A stretch of DNA of 64,000 nucleotides from Xanthobacter autotrophicus Py2 (lineage in GTDB: Bacteria; Pseudomonadota; Alphaproteobacteria; Rhizobiales; Xanthobacteraceae). A model generated the notes under the pieces. It was not told where the DNA came from. It was given only the letters and a program-made list of their open reading frames with translations, and did no database searches. The position numbers were made by a program, and so were the translations under genes. The DNA lies in contig CP000781.1 in the NCBI GenBank assembly GCA_000017645.1, forward strand, positions 3,273,501 to 3,337,500, read 5' to 3'. Positions 1 through 9,273 of the stretch are shown one piece after another. Every line of letters begins with the position of its first letter. Position 1 is the stretch's first letter.

Positions 1-1152
1 GCGGGTGGCGGGGGGGATGGTGCCCACATCGGTGAGCACCAGCACCGGCAGGCGCTGTTCTAGGAAGCGGTTGATGTTCTCGGTGGCCGATCCGGTCTCG
101 GCCACGCGCAGGTCGGCATAGGGGCCAAGCGCCCGGGAGAGATAATAGGTGGGGGCGAGCAGGGGCTGGCCGGTATCCGTGCTGGTGCCGGAGACGAGGC
201 CCACGGCGCGGCGCCGCCACCTTTTGTCGAGCAACTGCACCACGCCGGCCGAGCGCTCGCCGGCGATCTCCAGCCGGGCGATCTCGTTGCGGATCTCCAC
301 CGGCATGTCGAAGCGGGCTTCGGCCTCGGTGGCGCCCTCGGGCAGGGTGAAGGCGGCTTCGCCCAGGGTGAGGCCGCGCATGTCGTGGGCGGTGACCCGC
401 CCGGCACGGGGGCCGGAGCCTTCGGGGCGCAGCACCTTCACGGTGAGGGCATCCGCGCCGTTCTCGGCCCCGGCCAGGGCGAGGGGGGCGGCGACGCCAC
501 CGCCCACCACCAACAGCCGGCCGGCGCCATTGAGGGCGGCAAAGCCCTGGGCGAGGTCCGGGTCGGTGTCGAGATCCACCGCGTCGGTGAGGAAGACGAT
601 GCCGGCCTGCGGCTCGTTGCCGAGCAGGCGCTGGGCCAGCGTCAGCGCGTCCTTGCGGGCCGGGCCGTAGGGCACCGGCTCCAGCGAGCGCAGGCGGTCG
701 CGGGCGGCGGAAGGGCTGAGCAGGGTGGCCTCGCGCGGCACGTCGCCGGTGGGGATCAGGGCGACGCCGCGCCCGTTGGTCTCCGCCTCGTCGATGAGGG
801 CGGCGGCGGCGGCGCGGCGCGCCTCCCAGCTCGCGGCGGCCGGCCAACCCTGGTCGATGATCAGCACCAGTGGCCCGCCGGAGGAGGGGCCGGCGGCGGG
901 CGGGTTCAGGATGGGACCTGCGGCGGCCAGGATGATGAGCGCCGCCAGCAGCAGCCGCAGGGCGGTGAGCCACCACGGGGTGCGGGCCGCGCTCTCCTCC
1001 TTGGGGGTGATGCCGAGCAGCAGCCGCATGGGCGGAAACGCCACTTCCCGAGGCTTGGGCGGCACCACGCGCAGCAGGAACCACAGCAGCGGCAGGGCTA
1101 CGAACGCAGTCAGCAGCAGCGGCGCGGAAAAGGCGAGGGGCAGGCCGAACAT
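1..1152 (-). CDS. BatA-like membrane protein with DUF4159-type N-terminus (partial)
   Basis: The reading frame is open from an ATG at 1152 to the window edge, so about 384 N-terminal residues are visible and the C-terminus is missing. It starts with a hydrophobic segment (MFGLPLAFSAPLLL), then a second one around residues 60-80, the double-membrane-anchor layout of BatA-type proteins. A von Willebrand-like region follows (LVLIIDQGWP). The ATG overlaps the stop of the DUF58 gene (TGATG), so the two are coupled. MoxR-DUF58-BatA sets are known as envelope-associated chaperone or stress modules. The exact role here is inferred from family and context only. Confidence 0.8.
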   Translation of the reverse strand, partial: MFGLPLAFSAPLLLTAFVALPLLWFLLRVVPPKPREVAFPPMRLLLGITPKEESAARTPWWLTALRLLLAALIILAAAGPILNPPAAGPSSGGPLVLIIDQGWPAAASWEARRAAAAALIDEAETNGRGVALIPTGDVPREATLLSPSAARDRLRSLEPVPYGPARKDALTLAQRLLGNEPQAGIVFLTDAVDLDTDPDLAQGFAALNGAGRLLVVGGGVAAPLALAGAENGADALTVKVLRPEGSGPRAGRVTAHDMRGLTLGEAAFTLPEGATEAEARFDMPVEIRNEIARLEIAGERSAGVVQLLDKRWRRRAVGLVSGTSTDTGQPLLAPTYYLSRALGPYADLRVAETGSATENINRFLEQRLPVLVLTDVGTIPPATR

Positions 1153-2126
1153 CAGGCAGGGCCTCCCGAGACGAAGGGATGGTCGCCGCCCGTGGAGCGC
1201 CCCTTGCGCGTCATCGCAGGGCCGCCGCCAGCGCCCATGCGGGCGTGCAAAGCGAGCAGCAGCTCGCTCGCCGGCCGGTCGGTGCGGTGCACGGCGAAGC
1301 TCCAGCCCAGCCGCTCGGCGGCGGCGCGGATGCGGGCGCGATGCTCCACCAGCTTCAGGTCATAATCGGTGCGCCAGCTCTCGGCGCGGCCCACGGTGAG
1401 CCGCGCGCCGCCTTCCGGCTCGCGGAACTCGATGCGGCCGGAGAAGGGGAAGGTTTCCTCCGCCGGATCGACGATCTGCACCACATGGCCGTGGGCGCCG
1501 CTGGCAGCCAGCGCATGAAGGGTGGCGGCCACCTCGTCCGCCGGGCTCCAGAAATCGCCCAGCAGGACCACTTCCGAGAGCGGGGAGGGGGAGAAGGCCA
1601 CGGGAAGGCTCGCGGGCAGCACCGGGGCGAGCACCACCGATTCGGCCATGCGCTCCACGATGCGCCGGGTGGCGGAGGGGCGCATCAGCTCGGGAATGCC
1701 CACCCGCTCGCCGCCCTTCACCAGCAACTCTGCGAGGGCGAAGGCGACGATGAGGGCGCGGTCGCGTTTCGGCGCGTGGCCCTTTGAGGCATAAAGCATG
1801 GAAGGGGAGAGGTCCGGCCAGATCCACACGGTGTGGGCGGCCTCCCACTCACGCTCGCGCACATAGAGCACGTCGTCGCGGGCGGAGCGGCGCCAGTCCA
1901 CCCGCTGGGCCGGCTCGCCGTCGACGAAGCGGCGATACTGCCAGAAATTCTCGCCGGAGCCCGCGCGGCGACGGCCGTGTAGGCCGTGCTGCACGCTCAT
2001 GGCAGTGCGGCGGGCCTCCAGCACCAGTCGCGGCATGGCGGCCGCAAGGCCCGCTGCGGCGAGGGCGGCGGTTTCGACGGAGCGGTGGGCGTCCTGTGCC
2101 ACCTTGTCGGCCCGGTCCGCCGTCAC
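1152..2126 (-). CDS. DUF58 domain-containing protein
   Basis: This 324-residue protein carries the DUF58 signature in its first 100 residues: RRRAGSGENFWQYR, then RVDWRRSARDD and YVREREWE. A vWA-like fold follows (IWPDLSPSML). DUF58 proteins are usual partners of MoxR AAA+ ATPases. The start is a GTG at 2126 that overlaps the moxR stop by four bases (GTGA), and the stop overlaps the downstream BatA start, giving a tightly coupled three-gene operon. The substrate of the module is unknown. Confidence 0.9.
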   Translation of the reverse strand: MTADRADKVAQDAHRSVETAALAAAGLAAAMPRLVLEARRTAMSVQHGLHGRRRAGSGENFWQYRRFVDGEPAQRVDWRRSARDDVLYVREREWEAAHTVWIWPDLSPSMLYASKGHAPKRDRALIVAFALAELLVKGGERVGIPELMRPSATRRIVERMAESVVLAPVLPASLPVAFSPSPLSEVVLLGDFWSPADEVAATLHALAASGAHGHVVQIVDPAEETFPFSGRIEFREPEGGARLTVGRAESWRTDYDLKLVEHRARIRAAAERLGWSFAVHRTDRPASELLLALHARMGAGGGPAMTRKGRSTGGDHPFVSGGPA

Positions 2127-3124
2127 CCGAGGCGCTCGGTGAGGCGGCGGATGATGTGAGTGATGCTCTCGCCTTCCGCGCGGGCGGCGAAGGTGAGGGC
2201 CATGCGGTGCTTCAGCACCGGCTCGGCCAGCGCCACCACGTCGTCGAGGGAGGGGGCATAGCGCCCGTCCAGCAAGGCGCGGGCGCGCACCGCCAGCATC
2301 AGCGCCTGGCTGGCGCGGGGGCCGGGACCCCAGGCAATGTAGCGCTGCTCCGGCCCCTCGGCCCCCGGACGGGCCGAGCGCACCAAGGTGAGGATCGCCT
2401 CCACCACCGATTCGCCCACCGGCAGGCGGCGCACCAGGCGCTGGGCGGCGATGAGGTCGTCCACGCTCATGGCGGCGCGGGGCTTCTGCTCCTCGGCGGA
2501 GGTGGTCTCGAACAGGATGCGCCGCTCGGCATCGCGGTCGGGATAATCCACGTCGATTTCCATCAGGAACCGGTCGAGCTGCGCCTCGGGGAGAGGGTAA
2601 GTGCCTTCCTGCTCCAGCGGGTTCTGGGTCGCGAGCACGTGGAACGGCTTGGGCAGGTCGTGGCGCTCGCCGGCCACGGTCACATGGTATTCCTGCATGG
2701 CCTGGAGCAGGGCCGACTGGGTGCGCGGCGAGGCGCGATTGATCTCGTCGGCCATCAGCAGTTGCGCGAAGATGGGGCCCTTGATGAAGCGGAACGCCCG
2801 GCGCCCGCCGGCGCTCTCCTCCAGCACCTCGGCGCCGAGGATGTCGGAGGGCATCAGGTCCGGCGTGAACTGGACGCGGCGGGCATCGAGGCCCAGCACC
2901 GTGCCCATGGTCTCCACCAGCTTGGTCTTGGCCAGGCCCGGCACGCCCACCAGCAGCGCGTGGCCGCCGGCCAGGATGGTGATGAGCGCCCGGTCCACCA
3001 CGGCCTCCTGGCCGAAGATGACCGAGGAGATGGCGGTTCGCGCCGCTTTCACATGGGCCGCCGCGGCCTCCGCATTGCGGATGATCATCTGGTCGAGGTC
3101 GAAGGTCTCGCCGGCAGCCGACAT
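2123..3124 (-). CDS. MoxR family AAA+ ATPase
   Basis: A cytoplasmic AAA+ ATPase thought to act as a chaperone with DUF58/vWA partners. Visible motifs are Walker A (GVPGLAKTK), Walker B (LLMADEINRA), sensor 1 (VLATQNPLEQEGTYPLPEA) and the arginine-finger region (LDRFLMEID). An ATG at 3145 is in frame, but the one at 3124 is preferred because a GGAG sits about nine bases upstream and the family usually starts close to this point. This is the first gene of the leftward moxR-DUF58-BatA operon. It is divergent from the DUF1285 gene across a spacer of about 240 bases that presumably holds both promoters. Confidence 0.93.
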   Translation of the reverse strand: MSAAGETFDLDQMIIRNAEAAAAHVKAARTAISSVIFGQEAVVDRALITILAGGHALLVGVPGLAKTKLVETMGTVLGLDARRVQFTPDLMPSDILGAEVLEESAGGRRAFRFIKGPIFAQLLMADEINRASPRTQSALLQAMQEYHVTVAGERHDLPKPFHVLATQNPLEQEGTYPLPEAQLDRFLMEIDVDYPDRDAERRILFETTSAEEQKPRAAMSVDDLIAAQRLVRRLPVGESVVEAILTLVRSARPGAEGPEQRYIAWGPGPRASQALMLAVRARALLDGRYAPSLDDVVALAEPVLKHRMALTFAARAEGESITHIIRRLTERLG

Positions 3125-3361
3125 CTCAGCTTCTCCATAACGCAACGCGCCTGCGGGACAGGCTTGCCGCCAAAAGCGGCAATATAACGCCCCGACCCAA
3201 TCCCGGATCGACGTAGCAAGGGTCGCGCCACCCGGACACAGAGCTTACGATAAGATCGACCGACATCGAACCCCGCTCCCGGCCGTCCGGAACCGAGCGC
3301 ACTCACGTCGTCGCGAGGCCGTTCCCCGAAAGGGGCTCTGGCCCTGCGGAAGGGAGAAGTC

Positions 3362-4012
3362 ATGCCGGGTGAAGCCCCGAAGGCCACAACCGCGCCCGTT
3401 GCCGCTTCCGCCTCCGGCCGCCTCGATGCGCTGATGGCGGCCGTGCGCGAGGCCGGCGGTCGCGGCCCGGCGCCGGTGGAAAAGTGGGACCCGCCCGATT
3501 GTGGCGACATGGACCTCGTCATCAAGGCAGACGGCAGCTGGCACTATATGGGAACGCCCATCGGCCGGCCGGCCTTGGTGCGCCTGTTCGCGTCGGTGCT
3601 GACGCGGGACGGCGAGCGCTATGTGCTGAAGACGCCGGTGGAGAAAGTGGGTATCCGAGTCGAGGACGCCCCTTTCCTCGCGGTCGAGATGGCGGTGGAG
3701 GATGCGGCTGACGGCCGCACCCTGGTGTTTCGCACCAACCTGGACGATCTGGTGCGTTGCGGCCCCGGCCATGCCCTGCGCTTTGCCCCCGGCGGTGCCC
3801 CCGGCGAGGTGGTGCCCTATGTCCATGTGCGGCGCGGCCTTGATGCTCGGCTGACCCGGGCGGTCCATCTCGACCTGATGGGGGAGGGTGAGGTGCGCGC
3901 GGAGGGCGGTGTCCCCATGTTCGGGGTTGGCTCGGCGGGCGTATTCTTCCCCATCCTGCCGGCGGCCGATCTGGGGCTCGAATTTGGGGCCGATGTGGAT
4001 TTTTCCGAATGA
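3362..4012 (+). CDS. DUF1285 domain-containing protein
   Basis: This 216-residue protein matches DUF1285: the core runs from about residue 38 (EKWDPPDCGDMDLVI) through WHYMGTPIGRP, YVLKTPVEKVGI and the FRTNLDDLV segment. The function of the family is not established. A GGGAGAAG ribosome binding site lies just before the ATG. Its stop overlaps the next gene (ATGA) and the following three genes are also overlapping, so it heads a four-gene operon with a NUDIX hydrolase, a small membrane protein and the CCA-adding enzyme, an order conserved in several alphaproteobacteria. Confidence 0.9.
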   Translation: MPGEAPKATTAPVAASASGRLDALMAAVREAGGRGPAPVEKWDPPDCGDMDLVIKADGSWHYMGTPIGRPALVRLFASVLTRDGERYVLKTPVEKVGIRVEDAPFLAVEMAVEDAADGRTLVFRTNLDDLVRCGPGHALRFAPGGAPGEVVPYVHVRRGLDARLTRAVHLDLMGEGEVRAEGGVPMFGVGSAGVFFPILPAADLGLEFGADVDFSE

Positions 4013-4689
4013 CGCACCACACCGACGCGGAGGCGCCCGTCGCGACTGGAACAGCCGACGGCCTTTCTGATTTTCTCGCCCGCGCGGCGGCGCGCCTGTC
4101 TTCCGAGCCGCCGCCCTTATATTCGCAGGCGGCCTTCCTCGGGCTCAATGGCGATCATGCCCTTCAGCCGGAGAAGGCGAGCCTCGCGCCGGCGGCGACG
4201 CCACGCCATGCGGCGGTGCTGGTTCCCGTGGTGGCCCGGCCGGAGCCTACCATCCTGCTCACCCTGCGGTCGTCGAGCCTTTCCAACCATGCCGGGCAGA
4301 TCGCCTTTCCCGGCGGGCGGGTGGACCCCGGCGACCGGGACGAGCTCGATGCCGCCCTGCGGGAGGCGCGAGAGGAAGTGGGGCTCGATTCGCGGCTGGT
4401 ACGGCCGCTCGGCTATCTGGACGGCTATCTCTCCGGCACCGGATTCTGGATTGCGCCGGCAGTGGGGCTGGTCGATCCGGCCTACACGCTGACCCTTAAT
4501 CCGGCGGAGGTGGATGAGGCGTTCGAGGTACCGCTCAGCTTCCTCATGAGCCCGCGCAATCATGAGCGCCAGTCGCGCGACTGGAAGGGCACGCTGCGCC
4601 ATTTCTACGTTATGCCTTATGAAGGGCGGAACATCTGGGGGGCGACCGCAGGCATGCTGCGCAACCTCTACGAAAAGGTCTACGCCTGA
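4009..4689 (+). CDS. CoA pyrophosphatase-like NUDIX hydrolase
   Basis: A 226-residue NUDIX hydrolase. The NUDIX box is visible around residues 102-128: GGRVDPGDRDELDAALREA followed by REEVGL. The upstream segment RSSSLSNHAGQIAFPGG is the family signature of CoA/acyl-CoA pyrophosphatases (NudL type), which split CoA into phosphopantetheine and 3',5'-ADP. It overlaps DUF1285 by four bases, and its last base is the first base of the next start codon. Substrate assignment rests on the LSNHAGQIAFPGG motif only. Confidence 0.88.
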   Translation: MTHHTDAEAPVATGTADGLSDFLARAAARLSSEPPPLYSQAAFLGLNGDHALQPEKASLAPAATPRHAAVLVPVVARPEPTILLTLRSSSLSNHAGQIAFPGGRVDPGDRDELDAALREAREEVGLDSRLVRPLGYLDGYLSGTGFWIAPAVGLVDPAYTLTLNPAEVDEAFEVPLSFLMSPRNHERQSRDWKGTLRHFYVMPYEGRNIWGATAGMLRNLYEKVYA

Positions 4690-4949
4690 TGCTGCGCAGC
4701 TTCCTGGTCGAGTTCGCGCTCTTTCTCACGCCGTTCCTGCTCTACGGCGCTCTGCTGCTTGCCACCAAGGGCTCGGTGGTGCCGGAGCACTGGTCGTCGC
4801 GCGCCCTCGCGCTGGTGGCGGCGACGGCCGTGGCGCTGGTGGTCGCCGGCCTGTTCCTGTTCGAGCACGGCAATGTGGCCCCGCCCGGCAGCCGCTACGT
4901 GCCCGCCCAGGTGAAGGACGGCGTGTTCGTGCCGGGGCGTTTCGAATGA
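4689..4949 (+). CDS. Small DUF6111-like membrane protein
   Basis: An 86-residue protein with two hydrophobic segments (about residues 4-26 and 37-58) and a short polar tail ending YVPAQVKDGVFVPGRFE. This resembles the DUF6111 proteins that sit between a NUDIX hydrolase and the CCA-adding enzyme in related alphaproteobacteria. Its start shares a base with the NUDIX stop and its stop overlaps the next gene (ATGA), so translation is probably coupled. No function is known; it is probably an inner-membrane protein. Confidence 0.75.
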   Translation: MLRSFLVEFALFLTPFLLYGALLLATKGSVVPEHWSSRALALVAATAVALVVAGLFLFEHGNVAPPGSRYVPAQVKDGVFVPGRFE

Positions 4950-6166
4950 GCCTGTCCATCGTCGGCGCGCCGTTCTGGCGCACGCCGGGCCTCATGGCCG
5001 TGCTGGCCGCGCTCAATGCGGACGGGGAGGAGGCGCGCGTGGTGGGCGGCGCGGTGCGCAACACCCTCCTCGGCCTTCCGGTCTCGGACGTGGACATCGC
5101 CACCACCGCCGTTCCCGAGGTGGTGGCCGAGCGGGCGCGCAAGGCCGGCCTGAAGCCGGTGCCCACCGGCGTCGAGCATGGCACCGTGACCGTGGTGGCG
5201 GACCACCACGCCTTTGAGGTCACCACCCTGCGCGAGGACATGGAAACCGATGGCCGCCGCGCGGTGGTGCGCTTCGGCCGCAGCTGGCTGCATGATGCCG
5301 AGCGACGGGACTTCACCCTCAACGCCCTCTATGCGACGGCTGACGGGGCGGTGGTGGACCTGGTGGGCGGCCTGTCGGATCTCACCGCGCGGCGCATCCG
5401 CTTCATCGGCGACCCGCAGGCGCGCATCCGCGAGGATTACCTGCGCATCCTGCGCCTGTTCCGCTTCCATGCGGCCTATGGCGCGGGGCCGGTAGACAAG
5501 GACGCCTTCATCGCCAGCGTGCGCCGGCGGGCCGGCCTTCTCACCCTGTCGCGGGAGCGGGTGCGGACCGAGATGCTGAAGCTGCTGGTGGCGCCGGGCG
5601 CTGCGGCGACCCTCGCCGTCATGAGCGATGCCGGCCTCGTCCAGCCGCTGATCGCCGGCATCGCCGACGTGGGGGCGTTCACGCGGCTCGCGGCGCTGGA
5701 GCGGGACTGGCAGGCGAAGCCCGACGCCATCCGTCGGCTCGCGGCCCTCGCCGTGCGCGTTAGTGATGACGCGGCGCGCCTGCGCGACCGGTTGCGGCTG
5801 TCCAATGCGGAGGCCCGCCGGCTCGCCGCCCTGTCGGCGACCGTCTCGGACCTGCCCGATGCCCAGGCCGTGCGGGCATTCCTTTACCGGAACGGCGTGG
5901 ATGCGGCGCTGGATCTGGCCTTGCTCGCCGCCGCCCATGGCCGGGACGGTATGGAGCGAGTGGCGGCTATGGCGGCCTCCTGGACTACACCGCGCCTGCC
6001 ATTCGCCGCGGCCGACCTGATGGCGTTGGGGCTCATCCCCGGCCGCGCGCTCGGCGCGGCCCTGGCCCGGGCCGAGGCACGATGGATCGCCGCCGACTTT
6101 CCGACGGATCCGGACGTGGTCGCCGGCCTCCTCGCGGAGGCGGTCAAGGCCTCGTCTGCCGCCTGA
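4946..6166 (+). CDS. cca: CCA tRNA nucleotidyltransferase / poly(A) polymerase family
   Basis: A class II nucleotidyltransferase of 406 residues that adds or repairs the 3'-CCA end of tRNAs. The head domain shows VVGGAVRNTLLG and the metal-binding DVDIATTA at about residues 30-55, followed by GTVTVVADHHAFEVTTLRED and the RRDFTLNALY segment. The IREDYLRILRLFRF motif of the tRNA-binding region is also present. The frame is open further upstream to 4562, but the ATG at 4946 fits the family start and overlaps the preceding stop by four bases. Confidence 0.95.
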   Translation: MSLSIVGAPFWRTPGLMAVLAALNADGEEARVVGGAVRNTLLGLPVSDVDIATTAVPEVVAERARKAGLKPVPTGVEHGTVTVVADHHAFEVTTLREDMETDGRRAVVRFGRSWLHDAERRDFTLNALYATADGAVVDLVGGLSDLTARRIRFIGDPQARIREDYLRILRLFRFHAAYGAGPVDKDAFIASVRRRAGLLTLSRERVRTEMLKLLVAPGAAATLAVMSDAGLVQPLIAGIADVGAFTRLAALERDWQAKPDAIRRLAALAVRVSDDAARLRDRLRLSNAEARRLAALSATVSDLPDAQAVRAFLYRNGVDAALDLALLAAAHGRDGMERVAAMAASWTTPRLPFAAADLMALGLIPGRALGAALARAEARWIAADFPTDPDVVAGLLAEAVKASSAA

Positions 6167-6170
6167 GGCG

Positions 6171-6392
6171 TCAGTCCTCGTCTTCTTCCTCTTCGTCTTC
6201 TTCCTCTTCTTCATCCTCAAAATCGGCGACTTCGAGCTTCTCGAGGGCGATGACCGGAAGGGTGTGGGCGCGGAAGGCGTCGTCCTCCTCCGCGTACCAG
6301 ACCACGGACACTTCGGTTTCCGAGGCCGTCACCACGGTGAGGGCAGGGCTGCCGGACTTGAGCTGAACGATATCTCCGGGCGCGAACGCCAT
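6171..6392 (-). CDS. DUF2158 (YodC-like) small protein with acidic tail
   Basis: A 73-residue protein. Residues 1-50 match the small beta-rich DUF2158/YodC family (FAPGDIVQLKSGSPALTV, then VVWYAEED). The last 18 or so residues are almost purely Glu and Asp, encoded by a low-complexity run at about 6174-6222. It is convergent with the CCA-adding gene, whose stop is only four bases away. The role is unknown. The acidic tail is longer than I would expect for YodC and could mediate binding to a basic partner. Confidence 0.75.
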   Translation of the reverse strand: MAFAPGDIVQLKSGSPALTVVTASETEVSVVWYAEEDDAFRAHTLPVIALEKLEVADFEDEEEEEDEEEEDED

Positions 6393-6464
6393 GGCTTCAG
6401 TCTCCCGCTGTCGTCGATGCGCGACGCCGCCGGGCAGCCTTAGCCGGCGTTCATGACGGGCCGA

Positions 6465-7412
6465 TCACGGCCACTTCACCACCGGCGGCATGGAGGAGAG
6501 GATCGAATCCACGTTGCCGCCGGTCTTCAGGCCGAAAATGGTGCCCCGGTCGTACAGCAGGTTGAATTCCACATAGCGCCCGCGCCGCACCAGCTGTTCC
6601 TCGCGGTCCGCCGCGCTCCACGGCTGGCCCATGTTGGCCCGTACCAGCTTCGGATAGATGTCGAGGAAGGCGAGCCCCACGTCGCGGGTAAAGGCGAAAT
6701 CGTTGTCCCAGGTCCCGGTGCCGGAGGAGGCGCTGTCGAGATAATCGTAGAAGATGCCGCCGATGCCGCGCATCTCGTTCCTGTGCTTCAGGAAGAAATA
6801 GTCGTCGCACCACGTCTTGTAGCGCGCGTAGTCGGCCACCGTGTGGGCGGTGCAGGCACCTGCCATGGCGGCGTGGAAGGCTACCGTGTCCGGGTCGTCC
6901 TGGGTGCGGCGGCGGTCGAGCACGGGGGTAAGGTCGGCGCCGCCGCCGAACCATGCCTTGGTGGTGACCACGAAGCGCGTGTTCATGTGCACCGCGGGCA
7001 CGTGCGGGTTGGCCATGTGGGCAATGAGGGAGATGCCCGACGCCCAGAAGCGCGGATCCTCCGCCGCGCCGGGGATCTGGCTGCGGAATTCGGGTGCGAA
7101 CTCCCCGAACACGGTGGAGGTGTGCACCCCCACCTTCTCGAACAGGCGTCCGCGCATGAGCGCCATGGTGCCGCCGCCGCCTGGCGCGCCCGTATGGTCG
7201 GTGCGCGACCACGGGGTGCGGGCGAATCGGCCGGGCGCGCCGGCATAGAGGGCGGCGTCCGCCTCATTCTCCAGCGCCTCGAAGGCGGCGATGATGCGGC
7301 CCTGCAGGTCCTCGAACCAGCAGCGGGCGCGGCTGCGTCGCTCCTCCAGGATCCCATCGCCGGCGGCTTCGGGTGCGGACGCCGCGTCGGGCGCTGAGGT
7401 CGAGGGGCACAT
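6465..7412 (-). CDS. hemF: Oxygen-dependent coproporphyrinogen-III oxidase
   Basis: A 315-residue HemF, which converts coproporphyrinogen III to protoporphyrinogen IX using O2 in the cytoplasm during haem synthesis. Family landmarks are visible: [10 protein letters not shown], the [12 protein letters not shown] segment, [10 protein letters not shown], and the C-terminal [15 protein letters not shown] and FGLKTGGN blocks. Length is normal. It is monocistronic in appearance, with a 102-base gap to trmL upstream. Confidence 0.96.
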   Translation of the reverse strand: MCPSTSAPDAASAPEAAGDGILEERRSRARCWFEDLQGRIIAAFEALENEADAALYAGAPGRFARTPWSRTDHTGAPGGGGTMALMRGRLFEKVGVHTSTVFGEFAPEFRSQIPGAAEDPRFWASGISLIAHMANPHVPAVHMNTRFVVTTKAWFGGGADLTPVLDRRRTQDDPDTVAFHAAMAGACTAHTVADYARYKTWCDDYFFLKHRNEMRGIGGIFYDYLDSASSGTGTWDNDFAFTRDVGLAFLDIYPKLVRANMGQPWSAADREEQLVRRGRYVEFNLLYDRGTIFGLKTGGNVDSILSSMPPVVKWP

Positions 7413-7514
7413 GGGGCGCTCCGCCTGTCTTGATCGCCTTGGGACCAGATCTTGTTGGTTCGGGCTTTTATCGCTTCGGCGCGGCGGAAGAAAGCAAGGC
7501 GGCAGGCGCCGGGT

Positions 7515-7979
7515 TCAATCCGGCAGGCCGCCGGTCTGGCGAAGGGCCTCGGCCAGCGCGATCCCCGCGCTCACCGCCACGTTGAGGGAGCGCACCCCGG
7601 CGCGCATGGGGATGCGCAGGCGGGCGTCGGCCACGGCGTGGACGCTCTCGGGCACGCCCGCCGATTCCCGGCCGAACAGCAGCACGTCATCCGGCTGGAA
7701 GCGGAAGCCGAACAGGGGTTCGGCGCCCTGCGTGGTGAACAGGACCACGCGCCGGCCCTCGGCCCGCCGCTCTGCGTCGAAGGCGGCGAAGGACGCATGC
7801 CGCCGCCACGTTACCTGGTCGATATAGTCCATGCCGGCCCGCCGAAAGCCGGCGTCCCCCACCGGGAAGCCGGCCGGCTCGATGATGTGGACCTCGATGC
7901 CGAAACAGGCGCCGATTCGCAGGATCGTCCCGGCATTCTGGGCAATGTCGGGACAGTACAAGGCGATGCGCACGGCCAT
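7515..7979 (-). CDS. trmL: tRNA (cytidine(34)-2'-O)-methyltransferase
   Basis: A 154-residue SPOUT methyltransferase that 2'-O-methylates the wobble base of tRNA-Leu. The opening IALYCPDIAQNAGTILRIGA, the central LLFGRESAGVP and the C-terminal RIPMRAGVRSLNVAVSAGIA form the knotted SAM-binding region typical of TrmL. Length matches the family. It lies upstream of hemF on the same strand, separated by about 100 bases. Confidence 0.94.
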   Translation of the reverse strand: MAVRIALYCPDIAQNAGTILRIGACFGIEVHIIEPAGFPVGDAGFRRAGMDYIDQVTWRRHASFAAFDAERRAEGRRVVLFTTQGAEPLFGFRFQPDDVLLFGRESAGVPESVHAVADARLRIPMRAGVRSLNVAVSAGIALAEALRQTGGLPD

Positions 7980-8037
7980 GATCTGGGGTGAAACCGGTCC
8001 GTGGGCTGCGATCGAGCCCGCGGCGGGGTTCGCATCG

Positions 8038-9273
8038 TCAGTTGCAGGTCATGGAACTCATGCTGGTGCTCAGCGGAAGCAGCGTCAAGGTCACCGACGT
8101 GGGACTGGTCAGCGAGATGTTGCTGCTGCGCGCGCAAACGTCGTCATAGGGGAAGGTATAGGCGCCCTGATTGATGGAGAGCGCGTGGATGGTGCTGGAG
8201 TACAAATTCTGCGGCGGCAACGAATAGGGAACCACGCCCTGGCAGGTGGAGAGCGAGTTCGTAGTGGTATTCAGGAAGGTCGAACGCAGGAAGGCGGCCT
8301 GGATGTATTTCTGCAGCTGGGGCGCCGTTGCCGCGGGGCCGCTCACGGGCGGCGCGCCGTTCTGCCAGACATACACGGTGCTCGGCTTGCCGAAGACGTT
8401 GGCAGGGTTGCCGTTGTTCGGCTTCAGGACGATCTGGTTGTTCTGGATCTTGCCGGAATAGAGCGTGCCATCGTCGCCGGTGATGGTGAACGTTTGTCCC
8501 GGCGTCGCGAATTTGGAGAACACCTGGCCGATGTAGCTGCTCAGGTAGTTGTTCGGAAAATAATTGGGATGCGACGAGGGAAGCGCCATCGCCTTTTCCG
8601 GCACCAGGATGCGGATCGGGCGCTTCCTGGTGTCGTAGACGACGAGCTTGTTCCACGGCGCAGAGGCCAGCGCCGGCACGACCTTGGTGCTGGTGGTCTG
8701 GTCCTTGAAGCCGGAGGTGAACGTCGTGGCCCGGCCTCCGGGTGTCCCGCTGAGGGAGAGGGTCATCGGGATGCTCAGGGCGTCCACCTGGGTGGTGTCG
8801 ATATCCATCGAGGTGGTGCTGCCCGAGGGAACCCAGTCGAACTCGGCGAAGTCCAGGACGGTATTGAAGTTCTTGTTTGTGGGCACCCAGGTGGCCGGCG
8901 TGTTGGGGGCGATCTGGGGCGGCGTGTCGCCGGTCTGGCTGGCGGTGGTCCAGGCCGGCGCGCAGAAGGAGACGTAGATTCGCCCCGAATTGATCTGGGG
9001 AATCTTGAAGGTATAGCTCAGTGCCGTGGTTGAAAATCCATAGTCCGTCGGCGTCGGATTGACGGTAAATTGCCTAGTATTGCCGTTCGCGTCGCTGTAG
9101 ATGTGAATCGCTGGATTTTGAGGACTCCGTCCCAGGACCGTTATGTACATCTTACCCTTGATGCCGGTCTTGTTGATGATCGTGACCGGTAGTGTCTGCG
9201 CATCCGCTGCTTGCGGAATGCCGGCGCAGGCGAGCGCCGCTGCCGCGGCGGAACAGAAGACCCACGTGCGCAT
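8038..9273 (-). CDS. Secreted GH64-like (beta-1,3-glucanase / thaumatin-like) protein
   Basis: A 411-residue protein with a clear Sec signal peptide (MRTWVF, a hydrophobic run, then PQAADAQ, cleavage probably after AQ). The mature part opens LPVTIINKTG, and segments such as ISFCAP-like VSFCAP, FAEFDWV and the VDALSIPMTL block resemble the beta-1,3-glucanase N-terminal / GH64 thaumatin-like fold. Catalytic Glu/Asp cannot be confirmed by eye; the EFDW motif is the likely site. The start at 9273 has a strong GGGGGAG ribosome binding site; the frame is open further upstream, but without a signal peptide. Probably exported; target might be fungal or other beta-1,3-glucan. Confidence 0.7.
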   Translation of the reverse strand: MRTWVFCSAAAAALACAGIPQAADAQTLPVTIINKTGIKGKMYITVLGRSPQNPAIHIYSDANGNTRQFTVNPTPTDYGFSTTALSYTFKIPQINSGRIYVSFCAPAWTTASQTGDTPPQIAPNTPATWVPTNKNFNTVLDFAEFDWVPSGSTTSMDIDTTQVDALSIPMTLSLSGTPGGRATTFTSGFKDQTTSTKVVPALASAPWNKLVVYDTRKRPIRILVPEKAMALPSSHPNYFPNNYLSSYIGQVFSKFATPGQTFTITGDDGTLYSGKIQNNQIVLKPNNGNPANVFGKPSTVYVWQNGAPPVSGPAATAPQLQKYIQAAFLRSTFLNTTTNSLSTCQGVVPYSLPPQNLYSSTIHALSINQGAYTFPYDDVCARSSNISLTSPTSVTLTLLPLSTSMSSMTCN

